Shown here: in pieces, positions 44,851-56,970 of the stretch | How the letters are laid out: each line of letters opens with the position of its first letter | Position numbering within the stretch: position 1 is the stretch's first letter | From: Protopterus annectens | Taxonomy: Eukaryota; Chordata; Ceratodontiformes; Protopteridae | Assembly: GCF_019279795.1 (NCBI RefSeq) | Contig: NC_056732.1 | Span: 180,018,694-180,082,693, forward strand | DNA length: 64,000 nucleotides | Reading direction: 5' to 3' | Program-made: the position numbers and the translations under genes | Notes under the pieces: generated by a model | Database searches by the model: none | Told to the model about the DNA's origin: nothing | What the model saw: only the letters and a program-made list of their open reading frames with translations

Positions 44851-46643
44851 TTGAGACTGCTTACTGTAGGGTGGTGCTTTGTTTCCTCCAGATTTGAAGG
44901 TGGAGGCACCCCATTGCTTTGACCTGCAAGAACCCTGCAATTTATCTAGAGCCTTTTGAGCGCTTGGATTTGCCTTGAGAGGCTCTGTTGGACACAGGAA
45001 AGGACTGATTTTTTAGTAGGCCAGTGCCTACTGAACCTGGGTGGCTGCACTTGTAAGAAATCTTTTACAATTTGCATAGATTTAGCTTTGCCTTCCATTT
45101 TCTTTAAAACCTCTTCTGCCTTATTACCAAACAGAGTATCATGCTGTAAAGGGGCACCCAACAATTTAGCTTTAACATGGTCAGGCAGATTTTGCTCCTT
45201 GAGCCAGGCATGCCTTTTAATCACATATCCAGTAACTGCGGCCCTGCAAGAGGCCTCCAAGGAATCAAAACCACATTGCAAAGTATGCTTTCCAACCTGT
45301 TCTGCTGCATGCAATAATTCCTGTAATTCTTTATTTTCCACACAGAGATCATCATTTTCTGTTTCAGTAAGCCCATAACATGCTGTTGATATTTAAGCAT
45401 ATGAAACTGGCAATTTAAGGCTCTAATTGCCAAAGTTGCAGAAGTATAAACCTTCTTTCCCCACCTATCCAGTGCCCTGGAATATCTATCAGAGGGGGTA
45501 GGATTTTTGGCTGTAGAGGCCTTTACACCTTTGGGACCCTGTGAAACATCAGCAGCAGGATTTTTGAATAGTAATTTGTGGGAGTCAGGAACTCTAATAT
45601 CGGTTTGGCTTACTAGGAGCTGGAGGTAGGGAATCAGGAGCCATGCTGGATTCCGAAAACACATCAACAATGTCGAATACAGGAGATATAGCCAAATGCC
45701 TATGCGGAGGAAGGAGGAGGAAATCCCAAAGCCTCTTTTTTGATTCAGAAAAATCCTGACTCTCCCAATGAAAATGTTCCCTTAAAGTATGCAAAGTTTT
45801 ACCAAAAGAATAATCCTCAAGAAGCGATGCAGACGGGATGGATTCTTCTGCATCTGAATCCTCATGGGGTGGAATAGAAAATTCCTGATCAGAAGAGGAA
45901 TCAAAAGAAATGGAAACCTGATCTGAAGATTCATAATCAGAGTCTTGCCTAGGCCTCATAGCAGGGGGGAGGGGGCGTGGGAACCCCGGATCAAGGTAAT
46001 TAAGTCCTCAGCCATTTTGATCTTTTTTTTTTTTTTTTTTTAGGTATAGGGACCTGAGCACATGGCTCATGCGTCATTTTTTTAGACTTAGAAACTGTTT
46101 TTGATCTTGTTTTTGAAGCTGGCTTCAGTTTTATATAAAAATGTTGAGGCCTGAAAACACCCTCAGAAGCCGGTGCCTGCTCAGCGGCTCCGGACCCATC
46201 CAAGGGAAAGACATCCGTGGGTTCAATACTCTTGAGAATCTCGCGACATATTGTAGTCTGCATGGGTCTCGGTAGAGGCCTGTGACTCAAAAGTAGTGGG
46301 TATCAAGGGCTGCGTAAGCGCCTCACTGAGTACCGGGGTACCAGAGACTGGCTTAGGAGAAGCTTCGTCAGTTTTGGACCTCGGTCTGTCTTTCTTTGCA
46401 TTTTTTGTGAACTCCGGTAGTCGGATTGCTAACAGACGACATTTCAGGGTAATTAAATCGTGATGCAAAATATTTTGAAGCAAAAATATACCGATGCTTA
46501 ATAGTGCATTGGTTAAATCTAGCACAAAACTGACAGCAAGGCACGTTATGATCTGGGCCTAGGCAAGGAATACAGTACAAATGAAAATCCTTATGAGGTA
46601 TTTGCTTCCCACACGTAATGCAATTATTAACTTTTAATGACAT
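44850..46643 (-). pseudogene. DIRS F gag-like protein, frameshifted
   Basis: Start ATG 46643. The Cys/His cluster is clear: MSLKVNNCITCGKQIPHKDF, CIPCLGPDHNVPCCQFCARF. Later pieces: EDSDAEESIPSASLLEDYSF, TLHTLREHFHWESQDFSESK, VPDSHKLLFKNPAAD, WGKKVYTSATLAIRALNCQF, LKYQQHVMGLLKQKMM and HTLQCGFDSLEASCRAAVTG. A T run near 46027-46043 interrupts the AEDLI segment. Confidence 0.86.
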
Positions 46644-46964
46644 CGGTAAGGAGCAAGAAAAGGTTTCCCCAATGGGGTACTTAGCTTTAGTTGAAGACTT
46701 CGGTTCTGAAACTCGAATGCGAAAATTTCAGGAGTCGGCTGACCGGCACTTGCGATCTGCTTCTGCTTCGGGCACCGCGCAGCAAGAAAGACAGAATATA
46801 ATGGCATTGGCTACATGTTTTATACTCCCCGATGACCTTACATCATGGAAGAGGAGACAGCAACCGAAGCAGGACCCAAGACTTTGTTATTCAGGCCAAC
46901 TGAGGGCAACCTGCCAGCAGATTACCCAAATGTAATGACTGCAACAGTGAAACACAAAGAACAT

Positions 46965-49000
46965 CCACTCGTGCATGAATCGTGCCATCCCAAAGAGAAC
47001 CAAGATGCTCTCCTCCAAAAAAGGAAGCCAATCTGGTGGTCCCCTGCTATAAAGAGACTATACAACAGAAGGAAGAAACTGTTGCAGTAGAGAGGAAAAT
47101 CCCAGGATGCAAACAACTCCCTCACCAGCCTCACTAAGAAGCGGAGATCCCTCAAAATCCTCAAAAGCTAGTTACGAAAATAAAATTGTCAAAGATTCCA
47201 AAGACAACCACAAGGCGTTCTATAGTTATGTCAAGAATCTAAAGGGCAATGCTCAGATCTGCTCCGAGCTACAACAGAATGGCATTAAATATATTGATCC
47301 CAAGGATATTGCCAATATCCTGGCAGATCGATTTAGTGCCAACTTCATCCCCCTCTCACCTCCTAAAGGGCCCATCTCAATACCAAAAGATTGCCAAATT
47401 CTGCACGGCCAAAAAGGTAGAAACTGCACTCTCCAAATCTAAGAATACAGCATCCAAGGGACCAGATGACATCCCAGGCTGTGTACTACATGAGCTACAA
47501 AATGAACTGGCACCTCACCTAAGTGTCATGTTTAATCATAGCCTCACCTCAGGCTTCGTGCCCACCGAGTGGCGCACAGCTACAGTTATCCCACTCCACA
47601 AGGGGGGATCCACCTTGGATCCCAGGAACTACCATCCCAGTCTGACGAGCCTGATCTGCAAGGGCATGGAACGCATCATCACGGAACTTATAAACAAAGA
47701 CATTGGCAACCTTCAAACACTGGACCCCACCTAGTTTGGGTTCGTGAAGGGCCGATATCTCCTGAACCTGATTGACTTCTTCAAATCAGTCTCCAGAGCT
47801 GTGGACGAGGGTAAGGTGGTCCACACAGCCTATCTGGACCTCGCCAAGGCCTTCGACACCATCTCCCGCTCTAAAATCATAGATAAACTTACTAAGCTGG
47901 GCATAAATACCTACGTCACTCGATGGGTTGCCAACTGGCTTACTGACAGACCCCAGACTGTAAAAGTAGCAGACTCCAAATCCAACTCCAGACAAGTGGA
48001 GTACCTCAGGGTTTAGTCCTGGGACCTCTCATTTTGCATCTACTTCTCTGAAGTACAGGCCAACACTAAGGGTCACTGGCTAACAAAGTTTGCAGAGGAC
48101 TGCAAACTGGAAGCCATTATTGAATCCCCAAATTATGTGGATATTCTACAAAAGGGCCTTACAGAAACAGATTCCTGGTGCCAGAGCCATGTACTCAAGC
48201 TTAATGCCAAGAAATGCATTGTTATCCCCTTTGGAAAAAAAACATGCACCCATGAATTACCACATAGGTGCCAGTACACTAAACATCGAAAGTGTGATGA
48301 GAGACTTAGGGATACAGGTGGACAGTGGTCTCACCTTCGATAACCACATCTCCACAACAGTCAGGAAATCCTATGTGGCACACCTTATCACTAAGGGCTT
48401 TTCATCCAGAAAACAGGTAGTCACTGTCCCACTGTACTCATCCCTCATTAGACCCATTAGAGTACAACACCCTGTTTGGTATGCACCTCACAAGAGATCT
48501 GCAACAGCTGGAAAGGAGGCAGGAATACCTCACTAAAAGAATCACAGGCCTAAAGCAGATGCCATGTACTGACCATCTAAAAAAAACCCACCAGCTATAC
48601 TCTGTGGCATATCGTCTGCTCAGAGGTGATCTCTGCTTAACATACAAGGCCATGTCAAACCCTGAGCTGTTGGACATGCTCCACTTAAAGAAATCCCAAT
48701 CCCTCAGAGCAACACGCTCCAGGGATCTAAACCTTGTCATCACAATGAACAAAACATGCTGGAGGGATAGGTTCCTGACCCACAGACTCCCCATACTCTG
48801 GAACAGACTGCCCATACATGTCAAGCAGAGCGCCTCCTTGGCCCTCTTCAAAATGAACCTTGTTGATTGGATGGGAGAAAGGAAATTCACCCCAGGGATC
48901 ATGTCAGTCGCCCTGCTAGACAGGGGTCCAGGGAAGTAAATATTGTGGGAAGAAATATCCACAAAATTGTTATGGCTAGGCTTGTATAGGCCCTAGGGCC
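46965..49000 (+). pseudogene. LINE copy 2 ORF2: reverse transcriptase, several lesions
   Basis: Reads KPIWWSPAIKRLYNRRKKLL, SKDNHKAFYSYVKNLKGNAQ, GPDDIPGCVLHELQNELAPH, EWRTATVIPLHKGGSTLDPR, an internal stop at 47732-47734 just before FGFVKG, TAYLDLAKAFDTISRSKIID, a frame break near 48010 after SGVPQG-like text, and LKLNAKKCIVIPFGKK. The motif C box is FAED at 48089-48100 (second-last residue Asp to Glu of FADD). The C-terminal frame 48481-48939 matches copy 1. Confidence 0.88.
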
Positions 49001-49035
49001 GATAGCCTAGTACCAACCTATGAACCAACCTATCA

Positions 49036-50427
49036 TAGTTGCATTTAATGGATTGCCTGGTAACTTGGGACATAAGGGCCAGTAGAGAAAGACATAGCTA
49101 ATTTGGCTGAGGAGTCTAGTATGTCCGCCAACAGTTTGGTGGCAGAGTCTAGGACACATAGCATACTTTGCCATAAGAGTCTGGTAATTAGTAGCTCTAA
49201 ATGCCAAAGTGGAAGAGGTGTAAATCTTTCTGCCTAGCCTTGCCATTATTTTGCTGACTTTGTCAGCAGGAAGGATGGTGGTGGTAGGCAGGAGTTTGGA
49301 AGCTTTGTTTGCGGAGACAAAAATGGCAGCCGGATCTGCAGGAGGGCACTTAATCAAGTGCTTAGCCGAATCTGGGACTTGGTACAGTCGTCCGCTCTAT
49401 GAGGAGCAGGAGGTTGTGAGTCTGGACTGAGAGATCAGAAGAAAAGACATCTAAAAAGGCAGGCAGTATAGGAGGAATGGCTGAAGGGCTTTGTGTTTCC
49501 ATTTGAATGAGGTCATAGTACCTCTTTTGTTATTTCGGACATGTCTGTGGATTCCCATTTGAAGAGTTCCTTCAATTTAAAAACAGTTTCAGAGAACAAG
49601 TCCTTAACAGGGGAATCTGGGTCTTTAGATTCTTCCTCTGGGGATCCATATCCCAAGGGAGGAGAGAGTTGCGAATTATAAAAGAGGGAATCATCTGAGG
49701 AATCTGAGCAGATGTCCCCTTCCCTAGTAACTGTCTATGTAGGTTGAGGCCTAGGACTAAAGAGGAGGAGAAGATGCAATAGCAGAAGCAGCTGATGTAG
49801 ACCTCAGGGCCATGAAAGCTGAGAAAAGGCTTTGGCTAAAGGCCTGCCAGTCAGGAATACTTTCTGCTGGCTGAGAAGCGCTTCCTTTTTCTCTCCTCTT
49901 GAGAGTCCCAATGGGTGTCGGTTTAGCAGAGGGCATCAAAGTCTGAGGCATGGAATCGGAAGGTTCCCCTGAACACACTGGTTCCCCCTTGGCGTCCGAA
50001 ATGGTCACTGAAATAGCCTCTGTGGACATGCTCTCGCTCACCGGTAGCATGGTTTCCTCAGACGTAACAGTGACATCCAGTGTGGTGGATCCAGGACCAG
50101 ATCCTAATGATGTCGGCCACAGGCTGTGGGACTGACTGGAAGAGGCTCAGCAAGCATTACAGGCCGTAAAGATCTGGCCTTTTTTGGCAGTTCAAAGGCG
50201 ACATCCGATGAGTCCTCCATATGCAAAGCAATTTGTTTTAGACGTTGGTTCTAGGAGTACAAATTAAGTGCATGCAAATGACTGCGCAACTTTTTCGGAA
50301 TGAACGCCTGGCAAATAGGGCAGACCTTATAATCATGCAACCGTCTGAGACAGAACAAACACTTATCATGGGTGCCTTTATGAGGGATCTGATGGCTGCA
50401 CTGACATTTACTCTTTCTGGATAACAT
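49036..50427 (-). pseudogene. DIRS G gag-like protein, N-terminal part
   Basis: Start ATG 50427 (MLSRKSKCQCSHQIPH). The Cys/His cluster is complete: CQCSHQIPHKGTHDKCLFCL, then CPICQAF. The linker contains PSDSMPQTLMPSAKPT; downstream is ARLGRKIYTSSTLAFRATNY, equivalent to WGKKVYTSATL of the other lineage. It ends at the LINE target duplication at 49047. Confidence 0.83.
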
Positions 50428-50559
50428 GAAAAGGCATCAATGGAAAAGGAAGAACTGAAAAGGTCCCCAATGGGGTACTTAATTTGAAACTTGAATCAGT
50501 CATCAGCGAAGCAGGAATAGCTGGCGTACGACTGGAAAGTTCTGAGGGTTGGTGCGTGC

Positions 50560-50708
50560 CGATGTCACTTATAGCCCACGTACTCCCGTCTAGACCGGAT
50601 GTCTCGTGCACCTAGGAAGGACTGAAAGCTTTTGGATACTGGCCGTATGCACACGAGACTAGAAGGGTAAACCCACATGCAGAATACTGCAACATAGGAA
50701 TAGGACAT
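50560..50708 (-). repeat. 5' inverted terminal repeat of DIRS G
   Basis: Inverted match to 30481-30680 from AAAGCTTTTGGATACTGGCC to AATACTGCAACATAGGAATA, ending GGACAT at 50708 followed by C. Confidence 0.87.
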
Positions 50709-50929
50709 CTCACATTTTGATTTAACATTACGTTCTACTATTCACATAAGACACTCCTACTTTAAAAACTATGTTCAATTCACAAAAAAAAATCTGTAAA
50801 ATTTATTTGAAATGTGGAACACTACTACTCAAAAATCAAGTGCCTGAATTGACTCAACAGAACGTCTTATCTAACCAACCCAAATGGTGAAATGTTACTG
50901 GACTACTCTACTATGTTAACGCACCAATG
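50709..50929. other. Anonymous spacer between DIRS G and fragment J
   Basis: AT-rich and without recognisable coding or repeat structure; probably host intron or eroded DIRS sequence. Confidence 0.4.
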
Positions 50930-51493
50930 AGAGAATCTTTTCCACTTATCTACATACAATTTTCTTGTGCTAGACTTTTTGGTCTCCCTTAATGTATATG
51001 CACCACATCTTTTGAAAATGTGTTGTCTTCTGGGGATAATGAGTAAATCATTTACCCTGTCACGATCAAGGTCCTCAAACCGGGATGTATGACTGACCCT
51101 CCTCCCTGTAAGACTCACTAAGAGGGAGAAACTACAGTGGTGTACATTTACCATAAATGCAGACGCTAGTGTATTTACTGTTGCAGTCCTTACTTGTGGG
51201 ATTTCCTGTTGTGGAAGCCCTTGGTCAGGCTGACTACCAGAGTAAATTTCTTCCCTCCTCCTAGGACAGACACCCTTGACTGACATCAGTATACCGGGGT
51301 ACAAGTTGAGTCCACCATCATCATGACTTCAGTTGTTTTCCCTGCCCCTTGAAGACTGGAGCCCTGCCCCCCAGCAGGAGCAGCAGGTCAAGACCAGATC
51401 CCTAGGAAGGGGTGAAGAGTAGGGGGTCCAGGTAGTTCAGAATTCATAGTAGACACTTTGTAGGCTATGGGGGAAGGAGGGGGGGGGGAAGAG

Positions 51494-51597
51494 GACAACA
51501 ATGAATACACCAACACCTACATTTATGGTAAGTGTACACAAATGTACTATGTTCTTTGTGTTTCACTGTTCCAGTCCTTACTTGTGGGAAGTCCTTA
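51494..51597 (-). repeat. ICR of DIRS I, with a small internal duplication
   Basis: ACAACAATGAATACACCAAC to CACAAATGTACT complements the 3' end, and ATGTTCTTTGTGTTTCACTG to CTTGTGGG complements the 5' end. The unit GTCCTTACTTGTGGGAAG is present twice in tandem at 51573-51609. Confidence 0.82.
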
Positions 51598-51679
51598 CTT
51601 GTGGGAAGATCCTCAAAGTAGAATAAAGGGGGTGGTAGTGAAATAAGATGAGAAGAGAAAGTTTGTACAGTAAAAGAGG

Positions 51680-52430
51680 CAAAGTCTGAACTGGAGTAGA
51701 ATGAGGTTGACAGAAGTAGAGCCTGGTGAAGGTGGGTACTGAAGATCAGTTTGGCAACCTCTCTCCACCCTTGGTAGGTATTCCCCTCAGGGAGGAAGAT
51801 GATGACCCAGCTGCCCTAGAGAACTGGGGCCTTACTGTTAAGAGGGATGATCCTTCCCTGATGATTGTAGAAGGGTGGCATGGAGAGAGAGCCCACTGGA
51901 AATGGTCTACAAGATACAGGATCTCATTCAATGCTGAAAGCAATGGTGATATTCCCTTGGTCAGAAATTCTGATGGATTTTACTGTGGCCATTTAGAAAG
52001 GTACCAGCCTATGGAGGCTTGATAAATGTAGGATACCCTTCCCCCAATACTGTGGGTTTGGAGAGAAGAAAGGTAGATGCCTGACTAAAAATAAGAAGCC
52101 ATCAGTCACCAGATTGGGCTTGAAGGGAGGATTAGGCCTGAGAGAGGGGTTCTGTTAGGACAAATGCTGATAAAAAGGTTCCCCTGTCACGAAAGAGTCT
52201 CAAATTCCCTAGCTGGAGAGATAGGTAACAAGTAGGCAAAGATTCATGCCAGGAATATTACATTTGCATGAGGTGCAACTATTTTGTAGGACAAGGGTAA
52301 CGTAGCAAGGTGAAGTATGAGGTCCCTTGGGAGGCCAGAAGTGGAAGGCCTTAGAAGGAAACTGTCCGACCAAGGGATGGAAGGGAAGTAGGCAGAAACG
52401 TGAACACTGTACAAAAAGTAAGAGGCCTAT
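51680..52430 (-). pseudogene. DIRS I tyrosine recombinase remnant
   Basis: Position and faint similarity only: the plus strand has GGTGAAGGTGGGTACTGAAGA (as in the HTFTKHY region of other copies), AGACAACTAAGATTCTACTC-like text is lost, and FMPKV-like text is altered to PKPSL near 52120. No full catalytic motif is readable. Confidence 0.5.
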
Positions 52431-52799
52431 TCAAAGGGGAGTTAAGAGTAGGACCAGTCAACAGGGATCATGGCCTTGATGGGATACTAATAGGCCTGTG
52501 CACCTCGAGTTTGAGAACCTTCCTATTATGTTGCCCAGGATTTTCTGGAGCTAGTTCTCCTGGTTTTACCAAAGATGTTCTGTGCATGTTGATACTGGAG
52601 GAGGGGGTGGGCGAGGGGGGGTACGTTTTAACAGGATCAGAACTTTAGATAATCTGTGCTCTGTCCCCAGAGTCAGTGCACTAGCAAATAGTGTGAGACA
52701 AAAAGGTCATGACTGTTCCCTTCCAGGGACCCGAGTAGAGGAGGTCCCTGGTGTTGGGGAAGATGAATGGCCTGGTCTGAGTGCATGGCACTGACTGTG

Positions 52800-54487
52800 A
52801 GCCTTTCCCAGGCCTGCTATGGGTTGTCAAGGGAAGCAGCAGAGCTTAGTGGGGTAATTTCTGCTGAAACACTGGGACTGCACCTGCAAGAAGGTTTTGA
52901 CTGTCTGCTTTGACATGGCTCTGTCCTTAAAATTTTTTAGTACAGCTACTGCTTTAGGGCTAGAGAGACTTCTTATCCAAGGGAGCATTCAAAAGTGTGG
53001 ACTTCACATGCTCCAGGAGGTCTTGCTCCCTTAGCCATGCATATCTTGTAATGACAGACCCAATGGCTGCTGCCCTGCTGGCAGTGTCCAATGCATGAAC
53101 CCCACAGTGCAAGGAATGCCTGATCACTTGTGAAGTGGAACTGCAAATGTCTGTCCTTATTTTTCAAGGTCAATAGCTTTTGTCTCATCTGGTCCAGCAC
53201 AGTCCCTTGATGTTTTACTAAGTGGAACTGGCAGTTCATGCCCTTATAGATAGGGTCGCAGAAGTGTATACTTTCTTGCCAAACCTATCAAAGGCTCTAC
53301 CCTGCATATCACTGGGAAAGGGTTTTTTGGAGGAGGTGGCTGTGGTACCCTTGGGTGCAGGACCAAAAACTCTGGGTCTGCTGAAGAGTTATTATAAAAG
53401 GTGTTTGTGTGAAGCCATAACCCTGTAGAATCTGTCAGATTTCTGGGTGCAGGAGAAGGGAGTCGGGTCTTAGAGGATTCTCGAAGATCAACAACCACCA
53501 CCTCCAAAACAGGTAAAAACTGCCAAAGGTTTAAGTTATGGGAGGTGGACAAATTCCCTTACTCTTCTTGGATTGGGGATAATCTTGTTCTTGCTAATGA
53601 AACTGCTCTGCAATGGACTGCAAAGTTTCTCCAAAGGACAGATCCTCGGGGGGGACGGGGGGGGGGGGGGAGGCAGAAGGCAAGGTCTGAGTTAGACTCC
53701 TGAAAAGGAGACAAGGTAGGATCTCTTCAAAGGTTAAACCCTCTTGGTCAGAGTCCTGCCTATTCTCGAAGGGGTCAGTAGTAATCCCTGGGATTGGGTT
53801 TCTTTTCCTAGACTAGGGGGGGGGGTCTGCCCCTCAACAGTGAAACCAGATCCCCTGCCAATTCAAATCCTGCTGAAAGGTCCGAGAGTGGGAAATGGAA
53901 GGGTTGGAATGAAAGAAAGAATTCCTAGGAGTAAGTTTTTGTTTAGGCCAGGGGTGCCAGAAGCACAGACTGCTAAATGCCTCAGAGATGTAATGGAAGT
54001 ACTGTGTTCACTGGAAGCTGAGGCCTGGAGAGCAGTCTTGGACCTGATTGACAAACTGCATTCAATGATTAGTGTAGATGTCTAGGAGCCCAATGGCATA
54101 TCAGCCTCGAATAGGATTCTGACACGCACCTTGTTCACAACCTTGACTGCAGGAGGGGGCTGCAAAGCTGCCTCACCAACTTCTGCGATAACCAGTCGTG
54201 GCAGGCTACCTGATGAATGGCTTCAGAGGGTCTGAGCTTAAGCCATTTGTGTTCAGGCAAATCAAGGTCAGTACACAAAATGGATGTCATCACACACTGA
54301 GATTGAGGACTCACTAAGAAACCTAACTAAAATGTCTGCTCTACACCAAATAGTTCTGGAGTTGAATCAGGTGCAGGAACGACAGTTAGAACATCTAGTG
54401 TACGGCCCAAACAAGTAACAGAGTGTGGAAATTCCAGTGCAGAATTTGTTTACCACAACAGAAGTTGAGGTTAACTTTTTCTGACAT
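52800..54487 (-). pseudogene. DIRS I gag-like protein remnant
   Basis: The ATG at 54487 is followed by a weak Cys/His cluster. Downstream text includes the SFGETLQSIAEQFH region near 53600, MNCQFHLVKHQGTVLDQMRQ (matching LNCQFHMLKYQQ), a CGVHALDTASRAAAIGSVI-like block near 53090 and LREQDLLEHVKSTLLNAPLD near 53000. Several frameshifts. Confidence 0.65.
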
Positions 54488-55160
54488 TAGTTAGAAAAAG
54501 AAAGAATTCCCCAATGGGGTACATAGCTTTCTGAAGTATTCACTCTAGTGCGGATTGACCGATGCATGTATTGGATGCTTCAGGCTCTGACAGCAAGAAA
54601 GAACTGGGGTCATGACGTCAGTGGACACCAGTTGCACCCTGGTGTACTAACGTCAGTCAAGGGAGTCTGACAGTCAGAGGAGGAGGGAAGAAATTTACTC
54701 AGGTAGCCTGGCCGGCCAAGATCTTACAAGGCAGGAAAACCCACAAGCAAGGACTGCAAAAGTGAAACATGAACATCCAGTGGTGCCTTGGCCACAAGGG
54801 TGCTATTAAGATTATGCCTGGCCTCCTCTGCAGTATCCTGGGAAAATGGGGAAACAGAAATATACCAAGTCCATGTGACAGAAAAGGCACCATCACACGC
54901 CTCTTTTTGGGGTATACTCATACAAAATTTCCCAAGTTATCTGCTTTTTGGAGAAGACAGAGTCTACATCTGGCACATCCCACTTGTGGACCAGATCAAA
55001 GAATAATTCCATCTTTAATCAGGACTACAGCAGTAAATGGATGCTAATCTGTCAATTTCTGGACAAGACAGTATCATTGTGCTACTGGGGTCATTCCTGT
55101 ATCCTGGGCCACCTCCTGCACTTGAATGCCAGACTCCAGAATTCTCTACACTGTTGAGGA

Positions 55161-55469
55161 TAGTGTGGTCCAAATCTGCTGAAAGAAAATATTTCCATTA
55201 AGTGGGTGTTCGGACTGAGAGGCAAAGAAATGAGAGCTGCAGAAAGGGAAAAAATGTCCCTGTCCTAAAGATAAAGAGGAACTCCCAGAGTCATTTGGAA
55301 GAATTGTCACTTGCAACACAGGGAACAGTCTGGTCAAACATCTGCCTTTAAAAAGTGACCTTGCTGTACCGTAGAACAATTATGACGCTTGCTATTGTGT
55401 CAAGCACTCTTAGTTTTCAGTCTTTTTTCAGGGATTAGGCCATTTCATTTCAGGTAAGACGGAAAAAAA
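55161..55469. other. Unassigned stretch left of DIRS H
   Basis: May be a further decayed part of J or host intron. No motif recognised. A minus-strand open frame of 77 codons (55146-55379) has no family features. Confidence 0.35.
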
Positions 55470-55831
55470 AAAGTTGTGTAAAATCTTACCATAACCATAG
55501 ATGTCCTTCTCTTCCATGTTGCAGTATTCATACTGTGGGATTGCCTGCCTCTGGCAACCAGACCTCAGCTCCTATACAAAAACTTAAGTCTGGCTGCTGT
55601 AGGTGCGTGGGACGTCACATGCAGGGTCATAAACCAGGGACCATAAATGTGACGTCTGCAAGCGCAGACCTCAGAATCTGAAGCCCAGGATAAGGTGTAC
55701 AAAAGAACAAGTTGAGGCTAAAGACCAAATGTCCCTGAAGGTTGTACAGATTAGCCTGTAGACAGTGGATACAGAGGTCAAAGACCAACCATCCAGTAGA
55801 GAAAAAAAAAGGGGTACGGAGGGTGGGAAGG

Positions 55832-55934
55832 AATACTGAAAAATGAAAGAGAAGGACATCTATGGTTATGGTAAGATTTTACACAACTATTATATGTCCT
55901 TCTATTCCTATGTTGCAGTATTCATACTGTGGGA
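55832..55934 (-). repeat. ICR of DIRS H
   Basis: ACATCTATGGTTATGGTAAG to ACACAACTATT complements the 3' end; ATGTCCTTCTATTCCTATGT to CATACTGTGGG complements the 5' end. Confidence 0.83.
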
Positions 55935-55945
55935 GAGTACTACAG

Positions 55946-56970
55946 CTAGAAGGAGTGGAGGGAAGGGGCAGATGTAGAGGATTCCAAGAATCCCTGCAGG
56001 ATTGCCCTGGCAAATCCTGCTCTAGCCCTAGAGACCAGATCTAGCTTGTAGCGTTTAGTGAAAGTGTGAACTGTAGCCCAGGTAGCTGCTTCCATGACGG
56101 AGGCTGTGTCCAGCCCTCTAAGAAAGGCCTTGGAGGTAGCCATGCCTCTAGTGGAATAAGCCCCAACTCCTTGAGGCAATGGTTTGACATGATGCAAGTA
56201 GCAGGAGAGAATACATTTCCTGATCCAACAGGAAATGGTTTGTTTGGAGACTGCCTTACCAGAGCCCTGGAGTGGAAGGAGATGAGTTGGTCAGATTTTC
56301 TGAAGGACTTAGTTTTGTCTCGAGTAGAATCTTAGTTGTCTGTGCACATATAGGGAATGAAGGATCCTCTGTGGTATTAGTTGGAGGGGGGAAGAAGGTA
56401 AGTAGGTGAATGGACTGATTTAAGGATAGCTCGTTCACCACTTTGGGCATGAAGGAAGGGTTTGTGCGCAAGGTCACCCTGTCATTGCGGAAGTGGTACA
56501 AGAAGGACCAGCCATGAGGGCCTGTAGTTCAGACACTTCCAGCAGAGGCAATGGCCACTAAAAGAATAGATTTCCCTGTGCACATTTGTAGAGAAGCTGT
56601 GCTGGCTCTAAATGAGATGAGGTAAGGTGAGTCTTTCCAGCAAGAAATTGAGGTCCCAGGGAGGAGGGATGGGCTTCCCAGGTGGTCTGATATGCAAGAC
56701 TCCTCTCAGGAAAAGTTTAACATCCAGTCTGGAAAGCAGTAGTGGCTATAAAGGCAAGCAGGCTGAAAAGGCAGAAAGGTGGACTTCTACTGAAGAATAT
56801 GCTAGTCCTTCCTTAATGAGCTCACATATATAGGTAAGGACAAGTGAGGGATCTACCTGAAAAGGGAACACCATTTTGGGAATCTCTGCCATTTAGACAA
56901 ACAGTTTTTTCTAGTAGTTGGTTTCCTGGCCTCCCTCAGGACTGATAGCACGTCCTGAGTAGTGTTGCCT
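55946..56970 (-). pseudogene. DIRS H tyrosine recombinase, frameshifted
   Basis: C-terminal frame: GVGAYSTRGMATSKAFLRGL (Tyr in the His position, as in G) and WATVHTFTKRYKLDLVSRAR with the Tyr. Middle frame: TLRTNPSFMPKVVNELSLNQ. The Arg motif near 56540 is damaged (PLLVEVSELQALMA-like). N-terminal VLREARKPTTRK-like text is near 56920. Confidence 0.83.

Larger units (their letters stand above)
41451..46964 (-). mobile_element. DIRS retrotransposon F, full length, inserted in LINE copy 2
   Basis: A 5.51-kb copy with 3' ITR 41451-41680, ICR about 41815-41912, all coding regions, and 5' ITR 46770-46964. LINE sequence GAGCACAT before it and CCACTCGTGCATGAATCGTG after it line up with GAACACCTCCAGGACTGCAT of LINE copy 1 without gap. 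This copy served as the uninterrupted reference for reconstructing C. Confidence 0.92.
51131..54776 (-). mobile_element. DIRS retrotransposon I, short and decayed, inserted in J
   Basis: 3' ITR 51131-51360 (ACTACAGTGGTGTACATTTA), ICR 51494-51597, decayed recombinase, decayed gag, 5' ITR about 54590-54776 (GTGAAACATGAACAT). The length is 3.65 kb; most of RT and RNase H is missing. The ends and ICR are related to the A-F lineage. The sequence is G-rich with long G runs (53641-53671, 53815-53822) that may contain assembly errors. Confidence 0.82.
50930..55160 (-). mobile_element. Old DIRS fragment J, split by DIRS I
   Basis: Left piece 50930-51130: minus-strand RETKKSSTRKLYVDKWKRFS, the recombinase N-terminus (equivalent to LEARRPSTRKNYSAKWKRY). 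Right piece 54777-55160: FPHFPRILQRRPGIILIAPL and WPRHHW of the MT-like region, then KWDVPDVD matching KWGLPEID, and farther up a weak LSR motif of RNase H. At the join WPRHHW reads on into FSLLVSLT, as WPRQHW reads into YPLLRSLT elsewhere, so I inserted without disturbing the frame. No ends of J are visible. Confidence 0.78.

Noticed and set aside
54699-54921. Overlapping minus-strand frames as a small gene beside DIRS I
   Set aside because: One frame matches the MT-like region of DIRS (LIAPLWPRHHW) and the other is its shadow.
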